Shown here piece after piece: positions 25,801-31,880 of a stretch of DNA of 64,000 nt (positions are counted from its first letter, which is position 1; every line of letters begins with the position of its first letter). The DNA comes from Pogona vitticeps (taxonomy: Eukaryota > Chordata > Lepidosauria > Squamata > Agamidae). Made by a program: the position numbers and the translations under genes. Below the pieces are notes generated by a model. It ran no database searches. It saw nothing but the letters and a program-made list of their open reading frames with translations, and was not told the DNA's origin. Location of the stretch: NCBI RefSeq assembly GCF_051106095.1, contig NC_135794.1, positions 24,678,747 to 24,742,746 on the forward strand, in the 5' to 3' direction.

Positions 25801-27938
25801 AGGTTTGGAGCGCCCACCGGCTTTGCAGTGAGAAAGGTCCTCCTATAAAATTTGCATGCAGGACAGCACTTCCGAAGTTGTGTGTTATGGTCATTGTTTT
25901 CAAGAACCAGTGCTTTTGGTAAAAGTATGTGCAGTTGGGCTGCGTCTACCCAAATATCTGTTGGGGATACTGACTCAGCCAGGACTGCAAGCTTCCCCCT
26001 CCCCCCAATCCCTCCCTTGCTTTGCTAACAGCTTCATTTTTTGGAAGGTGGAAGAAGTGACAAAAAGATCAGCTGTCTTGGAATTGGTCTGAACTAAAAG
26101 GGAAGAACCGGTCAACGAGGAGGAAATAGTGGGAACTTTGGGTGGAAGTTAATTCTTTGGAATGAGTTATTCTGAGAAAAGAGAAGGCTAAGAATGGTAT
26201 AATGTGCTCTCTGAGCTTTAGGAAAGCTGATCAGAAGCAGCCTGAGGGAACACAGGATGAGATCCCATGGTCAGAAATACTCCGAGAGAAGGGAGTCCGT
26301 GGCTGATGGAAATTTCTTAAAGGCGAGATTCTGAGAAAGGAAAGGGGAAGGATCGGCTGCGTAATGATCTTTCTGAAGAACTACTGTATGTCTTAAAAGA
26401 GAAATATATAAGAAATGGAAGGGGAGGCAACTCACCAAGGAAGGGAGCAAAGGAGTAGCCAGTGTGTGTGGACCACAAAGTTCAAATGAGCTCAGACTAA
26501 CTAACAAAAGAGATTAAAAATAGCAAAAAGAGGTTTTTCAGCTATTCTACAGGGAAGAAGAACAAGGACAGAGCAGGTGCAATGCATGAGGAAGATGGAG
26601 CATTACTGAAAGTGGGCAGAGAGAAGGCAGAACTGCTGAAACCCTGCTTGGCTTCCACTTTCTCCTGAAACAGCCCACAGGCAGGCGCAAGTGGCGTGAA
26701 GGAGGGAGTGAGAGGGCTGCTGCCCAGGATAGAGAAAAGCATCGCGAAAAGAACATTTAACTTCTTTAAAACAATTCAGGTCACCAGGGTCATGTGAACT
26801 GCATCCAAGAGTACAAAAAGACCTTGGAGGGTGCAACTGTAGAGCCTCTGTCCTACAGTCTTTGAGGATTCTTGGAGAACGGGTGAGGTGCTTGAGGATT
26901 AGAGGTGAATAGCTGTTAACTTCCGTGTTCAAACAGAAGTGGTAGAACATGTCATAAAACAAGTCAGTCTAAGCAATGTTCTTAGAAAAGAACACTGTGA
27001 TTTCTAAGACCCAGTGTGGGTTTCTAAAAAACAAGTCATACCAGAATAATCTTGTCTCTTTTCTGGATAGTGGCACAAGCTCAATAGATGGGGGGAATGC
27101 TGTAGGCATAGTGCATCTTGATTTCAGCAGGACTTTCGAGAAGGCCCCCTGTGATATTCTTGTGGACAAGCTGGTCGTAGGTGGACTAGACGATGCAATT
27201 GTTAGATGGAGTTGTGGCTGGTTGACAGGCCAAACCCAAAGAGTATGTCAAGTATTTCTTTTGGGGTGCGCTGAGCAAAGCAGGATTACAACCAGCCTCC
27301 AAGGTCCTCGCAGAGAAGAAAAAACACGAGAACAGCTTCTTCCTTAAAGCTTATATTACATATGTACAGTCTTCACAAAATACTCCAGCAGCATGTTGTC
27401 TAGCCAATCTCCAAACTCTCCACCCCACATGTATGTGCCTCTGTATCTTACCAATTGCTTGATTGCTGGAGGATGATTATTATGCATGCCCACACTTCTT
27501 TTTAAAAAAATCAAGAAGGGAACGTTTAAAGCATCTGTTCTTTTGCAGGATCAGCCCGAGATGGAGGCAGCTGTTAACCTCGAGAGCTGGGATGCTGAAA
27601 AACCAGCTATCCTTTCTTTCAACATCTCTGAACTTAATAATAAAGATCGCATCTTGAAACTGATCCCTGCTCTCACAACACTGACAAATCACAACCGATA
27701 TTTAATAGACCACGGGAATGAAGGTGGTTTCTTTAGGATAAACCAGAAAGACGGAATCAGCTTCCTCCACTTAACGAAGAAGAGGCCCATGCCGGGAACC
27801 TATTCGTTACAGATCAGTAGTATCCCACTCTATAAAAAGAAGGAACTCAACCACCTTGAAGACAAACATGACAAAGACTACCTCAGTGGTGAGCTAGGAG
27901 ACAGCCTGAAAATGAGAATTGAAATTTTGCTTCATTAA
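295..27938 (+). CDS. FBN1: Fibrillin-1 gene, 3' part: 23 coding exons to the stop codon
   Basis: Fibrillin-1 is a secreted glycoprotein that polymerises into extracellular microfibrils and binds latent TGF-beta complexes. The exons encode 1107 C-terminal residues: 19 calcium-binding EGF modules, two 8-cysteine TB modules, a furin site and the C-terminal propeptide. Residues follow human FBN1 (as I remember it) more closely than FBN2 or FBN3, for example the module openings [12 protein letters not shown] and [12 protein letters not shown]. The first 20 exons here are symmetric phase 1-1 and each encodes one module or half a TB module, so skipping any of them keeps frame. The last three are phase 1-2, 2-0 and terminal. 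All introns are GT-AG. The 5' two thirds of the gene lie upstream of the window; bases 1-294 are intron. Introns longer than 300 bases hold only the repeats listed separately. Neighbour DUT is convergent. Confidence 0.97.
979..1120. repeat. Palindromic MITE-like element
   Basis: Two inverted arms of roughly 50 bases: gttcccagccttgggtcgcc...gactacaactcccag, mirrored by ctgggagttttagtcc...gacccaaggttgggag, around a short centre. The same family recurs at 43367-43501 and as halves or remnants at 41630-41706 and 47262-47318. A non-autonomous DNA transposon is likely; the superfamily is not certain. Confidence 0.7.
1792..1840. repeat. (CT)n microsatellite
   Basis: About 24 uninterrupted CT units in an FBN1 intron. 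Confidence 0.98.
2215..2490 (+). mobile_element. RTE-BovB LINE 3' end, internally deleted
   Basis: Recognisable BovB 3' sequence: cagcatcttaaaaagtagag, then after an internal gap ctggaaaagcccctgatgtt, gacgagatggatggacaggg, and the end ggggtcatgaagagtcggac followed by an (AAC)n tail. Translation of the end recalls the family C-terminus (REAVED...HGV.KSRT). It is a 5'-truncated dead copy in an FBN1 intron. Confidence 0.85.
2611..2640. repeat. (CAAA)n simple repeat
   Basis: Six or so tandem AAAC units in an FBN1 intron. Confidence 0.9.
2973..3095 (+). CDS. FBN1: FBN1 exon 44: cbEGF26
   Basis: 123 bases, phase 1-1, acceptor caacag, donor gtaagt. It encodes a cbEGF module opening [17 protein letters not shown] and closing at GRCV; the split last codon joins to D of the next module. 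Six cysteines and CIN...YRC are intact. The preceding intron (421-2972) contains a palindromic element near 979-1120, a (CT)n tract and a BovB fragment. Confidence 0.95.
4891..5016 (+). CDS. FBN1: FBN1 exon 45: cbEGF27
   Basis: 126 bases, phase 1-1. The module opens [17 protein letters not shown], the same unusual D-R-N-E start as human cbEGF27. The third-cysteine region reads [10 protein letters not shown], so Asp replaces the usual Asn at the hydroxylation/calcium position; Asp is also accepted there. All six cysteines are present. Confidence 0.95.
5634..5750 (+). CDS. FBN1: FBN1 exon 46: cbEGF28
   Basis: 117 bases, phase 1-1, acceptor tcgcag. A short 39-residue module opens [17 protein letters not shown], with an N-G-T glycosylation sequon between cysteines 2 and 3, also present in human fibrillin-1. 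It ends SHNNDCI. Confidence 0.95.
   Translation: MLMSASETHVETARVGTQSAPSIAAVSQDSSFLTIMTA
6058..6150 (-). repeat. tRNA-SINE 3' fragment
   Basis: ttgagtcagttctgacttag ... aatggtttgccattcccttc matches the body of the tRNA-derived SINE seen whole at 36584-36772 and 48477-48661, in the same orientation. No head remains. Confidence 0.55.
6341..6469 (+). CDS. FBN1: FBN1 exon 47: cbEGF29
   Basis: 129 bases, phase 1-1, strong acceptor ctccttgcag and donor gtaggt. The module opens [18 protein letters not shown] and ends PDGRTCV. It is almost identical to the human module. Confidence 0.95.
7279..7398 (+). CDS. FBN1: FBN1 exon 48: cbEGF30
   Basis: 120 bases, phase 1-1, donor gtacgc. The module opens [19 protein letters not shown] and ends ENDKCN. 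Six cysteines and the calcium-binding consensus are intact. Confidence 0.95.
7627..7648. repeat. (CT)n short microsatellite
   Basis: About ten CT units in an FBN1 intron. Confidence 0.9.
7819..7944 (+). CDS. FBN1: FBN1 exon 49: cbEGF31
   Basis: 126 bases, phase 1-1, donor gtaagg. The module opens [19 protein letters not shown] and ends LSGRRCQ, the last EGF before TB6. The following intron (7945-10626, about 2.7 kb) shows only low-complexity tracts. Confidence 0.95.
10627..10776 (+). CDS. FBN1: FBN1 exon 50: TB6 module, first part
   Basis: 150 bases, phase 1-1. It encodes the front of the sixth TGF-beta-binding-protein-like module: DLRISYCF, then the diagnostic cysteine triplet in KQECCCN, then [10 protein letters not shown]. 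An N-H-S sequon lies just before the triplet. TB modules carry eight cysteines in four disulphides. Confidence 0.95.
11772..11837 (+). CDS. FBN1: FBN1 exon 51: TB6 module, second part
   Basis: 66 bases, phase 1-1, acceptor ttacag, donor gtaagt. It encodes [12 protein letters not shown], carrying the last TB6 cysteine, and a short linker ([10 protein letters not shown]). It is too short for ORF-length scans but frame and splice sites fit exactly. Confidence 0.93.
12252..12368 (+). CDS. FBN1: FBN1 exon 52: cbEGF32
   Basis: 117 bases, phase 1-1. The module opens [18 protein letters not shown] (human DMDEC) and ends EGTECV. The acceptor (gggtaag) follows a weaker pyrimidine tract than its neighbours, interrupted by a G run. 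Confidence 0.94.
   Translation: MRTSVKILTTANMGNVSIPMAPSVVNVRLVMSLRGPNV
12613..12732 (+). CDS. FBN1: FBN1 exon 53: cbEGF33
   Basis: 120 bases, phase 1-1. The module opens [18 protein letters not shown], with an N-G-T sequon, and ends GPMVTCE. It is nearly identical to human. Confidence 0.95.
13260..13382 (+). CDS. FBN1: FBN1 exon 54: cbEGF34
   Basis: 123 bases, phase 1-1, donor gtgaga. The module opens [18 protein letters not shown], with the short spacing between cysteines 2 and 3 seen in human, and ends EDKRMCK. Confidence 0.95.
14003..14020. repeat. (AAT)n short microsatellite
   Basis: Six AAT-type units in an FBN1 intron. Confidence 0.85.
14491..14622 (+). CDS. FBN1: FBN1 exon 55: cbEGF35
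   Basis: 132 bases, phase 1-1, donor gtgagt. The longest single-exon EGF module here opens [19 protein letters not shown] and ends PDGEGCT. The extended cysteine 2-3 loop matches human cbEGF35. Confidence 0.95.
15121..15246 (+). CDS. FBN1: FBN1 exon 56: cbEGF36
   Basis: 126 bases, phase 1-1, acceptor atacag, donor gtaagt. The module opens [19 protein letters not shown] and ends AQNECI, the last EGF before TB7. Confidence 0.95.
   Translation: MRMNARVNLGCVKTDVASTRKEVTGANATMDSMSTKPRMNA
16334..16540 (+). CDS. FBN1: FBN1 exon 57: complete TB7 module
   Basis: 207 bases, phase 1-1, acceptor ccgcag, donor gtacgt. One exon encodes the whole seventh TB module: [16 protein letters not shown], the triplet [18 protein letters not shown] and [10 protein letters not shown]. 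This differs from TB6, which is split over two exons, and agrees with the human organisation. The flanking introns are markedly more GC-rich than the rest of the gene. Confidence 0.95.
17497..17622 (+). CDS. FBN1: FBN1 exon 58: cbEGF37
   Basis: 126 bases, phase 1-1. The module opens [19 protein letters not shown] and ends ITGTLCI. It begins the C-terminal run of seven EGF modules. Confidence 0.95.
   Translation: MLTNARLFTTFAGTGSVSTREGPTDASARKATPPISRALSA
18390..18512 (+). CDS. FBN1: FBN1 exon 59: cbEGF38
   Basis: 123 bases, phase 1-1. The module opens [18 protein letters not shown] and ends EDGRSCK. A degenerate SINE follows in the downstream intron. Confidence 0.95.
18655..18950 (+). mobile_element. 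Degenerate SINE (MIR/L2-tail type)
   Basis: It contains ttgactcagccgtccatcct, gaggtcggtaaatggagtac and the tail motif tgctttaagcgttatggggt-ggtatataag, followed by a simple (TTTGC) tail. A related copy in the opposite orientation is at 44393-44568. Ends are approximate. Confidence 0.6.
19566..19682 (+). CDS. FBN1: FBN1 exon 60: cbEGF39
   Basis: 117 bases, phase 1-1, acceptor ttccag, donor gtgagt. The module opens [18 protein letters not shown] and ends QHHSACI. Confidence 0.95.
20096..20224 (+). CDS. FBN1: FBN1 exon 61: cbEGF40
   Basis: 129 bases, phase 1-1, acceptor ttctag, donor gtatgc. The module opens [18 protein letters not shown] and ends QTGASCE. The D-N-N-E start is as in human. Confidence 0.95.
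21212..21331 (+). CDS. FBN1: FBN1 exon 62: cbEGF41
   Basis: 120 bases, phase 1-1, pyrimidine-rich acceptor ending cttag, donor gtaaga. The module opens [17 protein letters not shown] and ends YQWNQCV, nearly identical to human. The next intron (21332-24256) is the longest in this part of FBN1 and shows only a (TTTC)n-like tract near 22190-22235 and no gene. Confidence 0.95.
22190..22235. repeat. (TC)/(TTTC)n low-complexity tract
   Basis: Pyrimidine repeat in the long FBN1 intron before exon 63. Confidence 0.85.
24257..24488 (+). CDS. FBN1: FBN1 exon 63: cbEGF42 and cbEGF43
   Basis: 232 bases, entering in phase 1 and leaving in phase 2. It is the only exon here with two EGF modules: [18 protein letters not shown]... 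and [18 protein letters not shown].... The last module finishes (GHCV) in the next exon. The fused exon and the phase shift are as in human FBN1. Confidence 0.95.
24620..24647. repeat. Perfect 12-base inverted repeat with 4-base loop
   Basis: Arms ttgtaccctttg and caaagggtacaa around tgta, in the short intron between FBN1 exons 63 and 64. It could form a hairpin in DNA or pre-mRNA. No function is known to me. Confidence 0.8.
24800..24977 (+). CDS. FBN1: FBN1 exon 64: C-terminal unique region and furin site
   Basis: 178 bases, phase 2-0. It completes cbEGF43 (GHCVSG), then encodes a cysteine-containing unique segment ([15 protein letters not shown]) and the basic furin site RGRKRR at 24927-24944, followed by STNET. 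Proprotein convertase cleavage after this site is needed for microfibril assembly in mammals and frees the C-terminal fragment. The N-E-T sequon directly follows the cut. Confidence 0.95.
26150..27290 (+). mobile_element. CR1-type LINE fragment with reverse transcriptase remnant
   Basis: Around 27000-27230 the plus strand reads [19 protein letters not shown], then [20 protein letters not shown] and LTGQTQRV. These match the CR1 reverse transcriptase around palm motif A (usual DFSKAFD). Upstream sequence back to about 26150 looks like the preceding part of the same ORF2 with many interruptions. It is a dead, 5'- and 3'-truncated copy in the last FBN1 intron. Confidence 0.75.
27549..27938 (+). 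CDS. FBN1: FBN1 exon 65: C-terminal propeptide / asprosin, with stop
   Basis: 390 bases including TAA; acceptor ttgcag, phase 0. It encodes 129 residues starting [14 protein letters not shown] and ending EILLH. Together with the 11 residues after the furin site in the previous exon this makes exactly 140 residues, the length of human asprosin (the fasting-induced hormone cut from profibrillin-1). Conserved blocks include [14 protein letters not shown] and [11 protein letters not shown]; the FNIS sequon is kept. Hormone activity in reptiles is inferred, not shown by sequence. Confidence 0.96.
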   Translation, partial: DQPEMEAAVNLESWDAEKPAILSFNISELNNKDRILKLIPALTTLTNHNRYLIDHGNEGGFFRINQKDGISFLHLTKKRPMPGTYSLQISSIPLYKKKELNHLEDKHDKDYLSGELGDSLKMRIEILLH

Positions 27939-28375
27939 TTCACCATCCAGAGACCAAATAAATCCAATAGAGCCAAAGATAGCTAAAGCCGAGACTTGAA
28001 TGTTTCCCTTTCCCAGTAAGGTTGCTCCATACCCCACAGGTACAGCCCTTCACGAATACATTGGAACGTGTGAGCACAACGCCGTTTTGACCTAAAGCAA
28101 GGTACAAGAAGGAAGCTGTACGTACGTTCACAGCAACTACTTTCCCAGGCGCTTCTGGTAAGTGTAGCGATCTCGATATGCTGAATCTTGAAGACTGGGA
28201 CTGCTGTCGGAAGTTTGTCCACAGGTGCCGGAGCAAAAACTCTCCCAGCAGTGATGCAAGAATGCAACTTCCATCTGCGGATTCTCTCTCTCTCTCCCTC
28301 TTTTTTTAAAAAAAGGATCTTAAAACTTGCTTCTCCAGCTACATCTTACTAGGTCAGCCGTTTGCGATATCCATT

Positions 28376-28383
28376 TGGTGCTA
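28376..28383 (+). promoter_or_regulatory. Candidate miR-29 target site in FBN1 3' UTR
   Basis: TGGTGCTA is an 8-mer-type match to the miR-29 seed. FBN1 is an established miR-29 target in mammals. A second seed match lies at 28631-28637. Confidence 0.5.
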
Positions 28384-28630
28384 GAAAAATGTCCATCCTA
28401 GATTTTATAAATGCACTGTAATATATACACGATTTAGAAGCCAAAGAAAGTGCAATTACTCAGTTCTAAATACAGCAATCAACCAAAGTTTAGCTCAATA
28501 GTTTATCTCAGTTATACCTATAATACAATACATGTAAATTAAGTGTGTGTATACTGTAACCAAACTATTTTTATCCATGAAGCATTTGTAAACTAGATTT
28601 AAAACACCCTTAAATGGTGAGGGTTTATAA

Positions 28631-28637
28631 TGGTGCT
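28631..28637 (+). promoter_or_regulatory. Second candidate miR-29 target site
   Basis: TGGTGCT seed match about 250 bases downstream of the first, inside the inferred 3' UTR. A 7-mer can occur by chance; the pair raises the likelihood. Confidence 0.4.
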
Positions 28638-28844
28638 TATACGACCAACTACTCAACTGTATACACAAATTTGGTGATGAAATTTCTGTGACAATCAAAA
28701 ATGCACTGAGGTCAGTGGGGATCAATAAACATTATCAGAAGTTGCATGATGCTGTGCCATCCACCGATAACGCCATGACAATGTAACACATGTCAAAATC
28801 ACCTACATGATTCACATCAAGAAGGGTTCAGTGTCAAACGTCAC

Positions 28845-28850
28845 AATAAA
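28845..28850 (+). terminator. FBN1: Candidate FBN1 polyadenylation signal AATAAA
   Basis: Canonical hexamer 907 bases after the stop, with a U/GU-rich downstream element (tttttttag...ttgtggcttcctg). Earlier copies near 27955 and 28724 are alternatives. Confidence 0.5.
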
Positions 28851-30587
28851 ACAGTTCTTTTTTTAGTTCACTTTGTGGCTTCCTGTTCTTGCCCTGAATC
28901 AACACCAACAACATTCAAGTCTGCTCTAGGCGGGGCAACTTGTGTCCAACATATCTGCAGGATCACTGATGTTTTTGCACACTTCATCCACACCACCTCC
29001 AGTGAGATCTTTGAAAATCTTAACAGTTATATTCCGAGTCAAACTGAATAACACAAGCTACAAAACCCATCCTTCACAGTTCACATGGGGGTGGGATCAA
29101 GGGAAAGAGTGAATTAACAAATAACAAAAGAAAAATAACTTGTACGCTTATAAATCTTTGCAAATGCAGCAGAAAATAATCATTTGACATTGAAACGCAA
29201 CATAATTATTGACTTACCTTTGTCCCAGATATTGGCAAAGATAAAAACAGTCTCACCATAATGGAAAATTAGCATAGTCTATGCCTATGTTTTCTTCAAA
29301 ACATGTTGAGAACCAAATAATGATTGCTGTTGGAGTATTATGTATGTTGAAATAATAATTGTAGAATAGTTTCCCTTCACATTTATTAGAAACATGTTGT
29401 GATTTGCTGTTTTAATAGCAGCATGAACCTCTGTGTAAAAAGTTATTTTTGATGTTCTATCCCTGATTCTGAAGTAAGATGTCAGTGTTCTTAGAGTGGC
29501 CCAGATTCTCAACCTCCATGACTTTTTTTTTTTTTTGCATATGGTCTTGATTCTACGGTTGCTTCACCCTCTTCCCAGGTCCTAAAAGCATCCTTACTAG
29601 TCCTTCCAGATTTCTGTAGATATTCTACCATAGTCTTCTAAAGTCTGAAAGGTAAGATCAAATCACGGGGACATGACCAAAATAAGAATCCAAATGGTTA
29701 ATGCTGGTCTTATTTTGCAAATTCCATCGTCATGAAAGGAACAAGAACGAAAACACCCTCCTTCCGCACACTCAACTCCTCCTATTGAGTGGAACCAGCA
29801 GGAAAAGATGACCTGCGGTTTCCTTGTTGCAGGTGCACACATGAATGTTAACAGCGTTTAGAGATTCTGGATGTGTGACTTCAGAAGTCAATAGCCCTAC
29901 GCATGCGTTCAACACGCTTAGGTTGAAAGGGCTGGCGTTGGGCTGGGCTGGTGGCCTCCCTCCTAGGCTACCTGGATTGAGCAGAAAGGTCCCCGGGGAG
30001 ATGTTGTGGCTGTGTTCTGCCGTGGTTATGATTTGCCAGCACAAACGAGGCTCTGTGGTGGATTGCCAGGATACTGTAACAGAATTCAGTGCTCCCATCC
30101 AGTTAGATGACTTCATACTGGTTTCATGGAGTGACAATTTAGTGTGGGAGGGATAAGGAAGACATTGCTGTCCTCTGTTCTCTGTTTCACAGTACAGTGA
30201 GATAGAAGCCTCTATCTATTTTGACATGAAAAATGTTTTACAAGTTTTTGCAGTTCCAAGACTGTGAAAGTGTTGGCATGTCTCCTTTGGTAAAGATGAA
30301 GGGAACACCAGTGGTGTTTGTTGTGGTCAGTTAGGGCATGTCCAAAATTGAAGTTTTCAAGGGTACTTCCCCCCCCCTTCCTTACACAAAACCCCACACT
30401 AATGTATGATAGATTTCATTCTACTCACGTTACCTGTCCCAAGGACTCTACATCCTGTAAGTAGGAGCACTGGCTCACATGAAAGCTTGTTTGGTGCTCT
30501 GTGGCTTCCATTTAATTTTATGGGACAAAGTAAGTTTGTGTAATAGAGTTCTAGCTTCCCAACTCTGAGCTTTACAGGGACACATAG

Positions 30588-30902
30588 GTTGAGATCCAGT
30601 AATAAATCACAACTGGAGTAGCCACATGGAATCAGTGGAACTTGATGGCTTTAAAAAAAAAAACATTTTACATGGTTTTAATTATTCAATATATTTTAAT
30701 GAGTTTTATGGTGTAATTTTTTTAATGCGTAACTTACATTTTTAATGACATTATTTTTAGTACTGTGAGCCACCTTGCATCACCTTATTGGGAGAAAGGC
30801 AGACTGTAAATGAGAGAAAAAACAGAAACAGAGGCAGCTCACCAAATCCCCATTGATTCAATGGGCCTGCACTAGTTGTGACTTATTACTGGATTTCAGC
30901 CA
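30588..30902. repeat. Palindromic element with terminal arms split by an insertion
   Basis: Left arm 30588-30646 (gatccagtaataaatcacaa...atggaatcagtggaac) is the inverted counterpart of right arm 30841-30902 (cattgattcaatgggcc...ttattactggatttc). The interior 30647-30840 ends in an L2/MIR-like tail (gtgagccaccttgcatcacc...ggcagactgtaaatga). A compact copy with adjoining arms is at 40770-40872. Confidence 0.6.
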
Positions 30903-31720
30903 TATAGCTTTCCCACAAACTGTATATCATTGCTGGCACATAAGTCAGTTTATAACAAAGGAAGCCAGTTGAGCATATATAGTACAAAGTTTAAGAAAAC
31001 AGAATGTGCTGTGATGAAATGGCTAACCGTCGGAGGGAAAAGACGTTTTGTTCCCTGGAGATTCACAAAATTGCTTACCAAGCAGAGAGTTCATTACATT
31101 TTTTCCCCTAAGCCAATGTTTTGCAAGTGAATCTCCTACAAATATGAAAATATCTTGGCAAAATATGCTTGGCTTTATGATTTAACTGAAGTCATAACAA
31201 AATACATTTGTCAGTATTCATTTAGGATAGATATTCTTCAGTGTAAGGTATAGTGCTGGGTTCAATATTAAATATATTTTCAGTATGAAAACCCTCCTTT
31301 CCACAGTGTCTTTTCCCAGCAAATGCTTGCTCTGTCAAAGACGACTAGAATGTTTGTAATGATTGCCATTGATTAAGGCTATACATAGAGTCTTTTCTTT
31401 AGCACTGCAGCTCCTGTAAAGGTCAACTGCTATTTACTAGTTGTTGTTGTTGGTTGTTGTTTTTAATTTTTGTACTAGCAGACACCACCAAAGTGGCTCA
31501 CCAGAGTGTGTTCTGAAAACTGCACTCTGTAGAAAGCCCTTCTGTGGGCTCTTTCCTTCTGTGGGACACCTGCCGCCATCACCCTTCAACGAGTCTGTCA
31601 ACTTCGTCAGATCCAAGCACCAAATGGATGTACTGATAAACAGATGCTCTCACCTGACCCAGGCTTCTGGTAGTGCGGGAGGCTCACCTGACTGATTTTA
31701 GAACAAACTGTGCACCAAGG

Positions 31721-31880
31721 TAGAATCATAACACCCGTGGAGTTGAGAGGGGCCTCTAAGGCCGTTGAGGCCAACCTCCCGCTCAAGGCAGGGATCCCAG
31801 TCCAAGCAGATGGGACAGCTGGTGGTCCAGTTTTTCTCTTGACCAACTCTTGGGGTCTTAGTTCACTGGGAAATTGTAAT
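31721..31880 (-). mobile_element. CR1 LINE 3' end
   Basis: tagaatcataacacccgtgg, gttgagaggggcctctaagg, caacctcccgctcaaggcag: the reverse complement of the conserved CR1 3' end, beginning with the AATCATAG terminal repeat unit. It is truncated. Confidence 0.75.

Larger units (their letters stand above)
27939..28865 (+). other. FBN1: FBN1 3' UTR (extent inferred)
   Basis: Sequence after the stop up to the region just beyond an AATAAA at 28845-28850, which is followed by a T/GT-rich stretch suited to cleavage-factor binding. Other AATAAA copies near 27955 and 28724 could give shorter transcripts. The true end needs transcript data. Confidence 0.55.
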
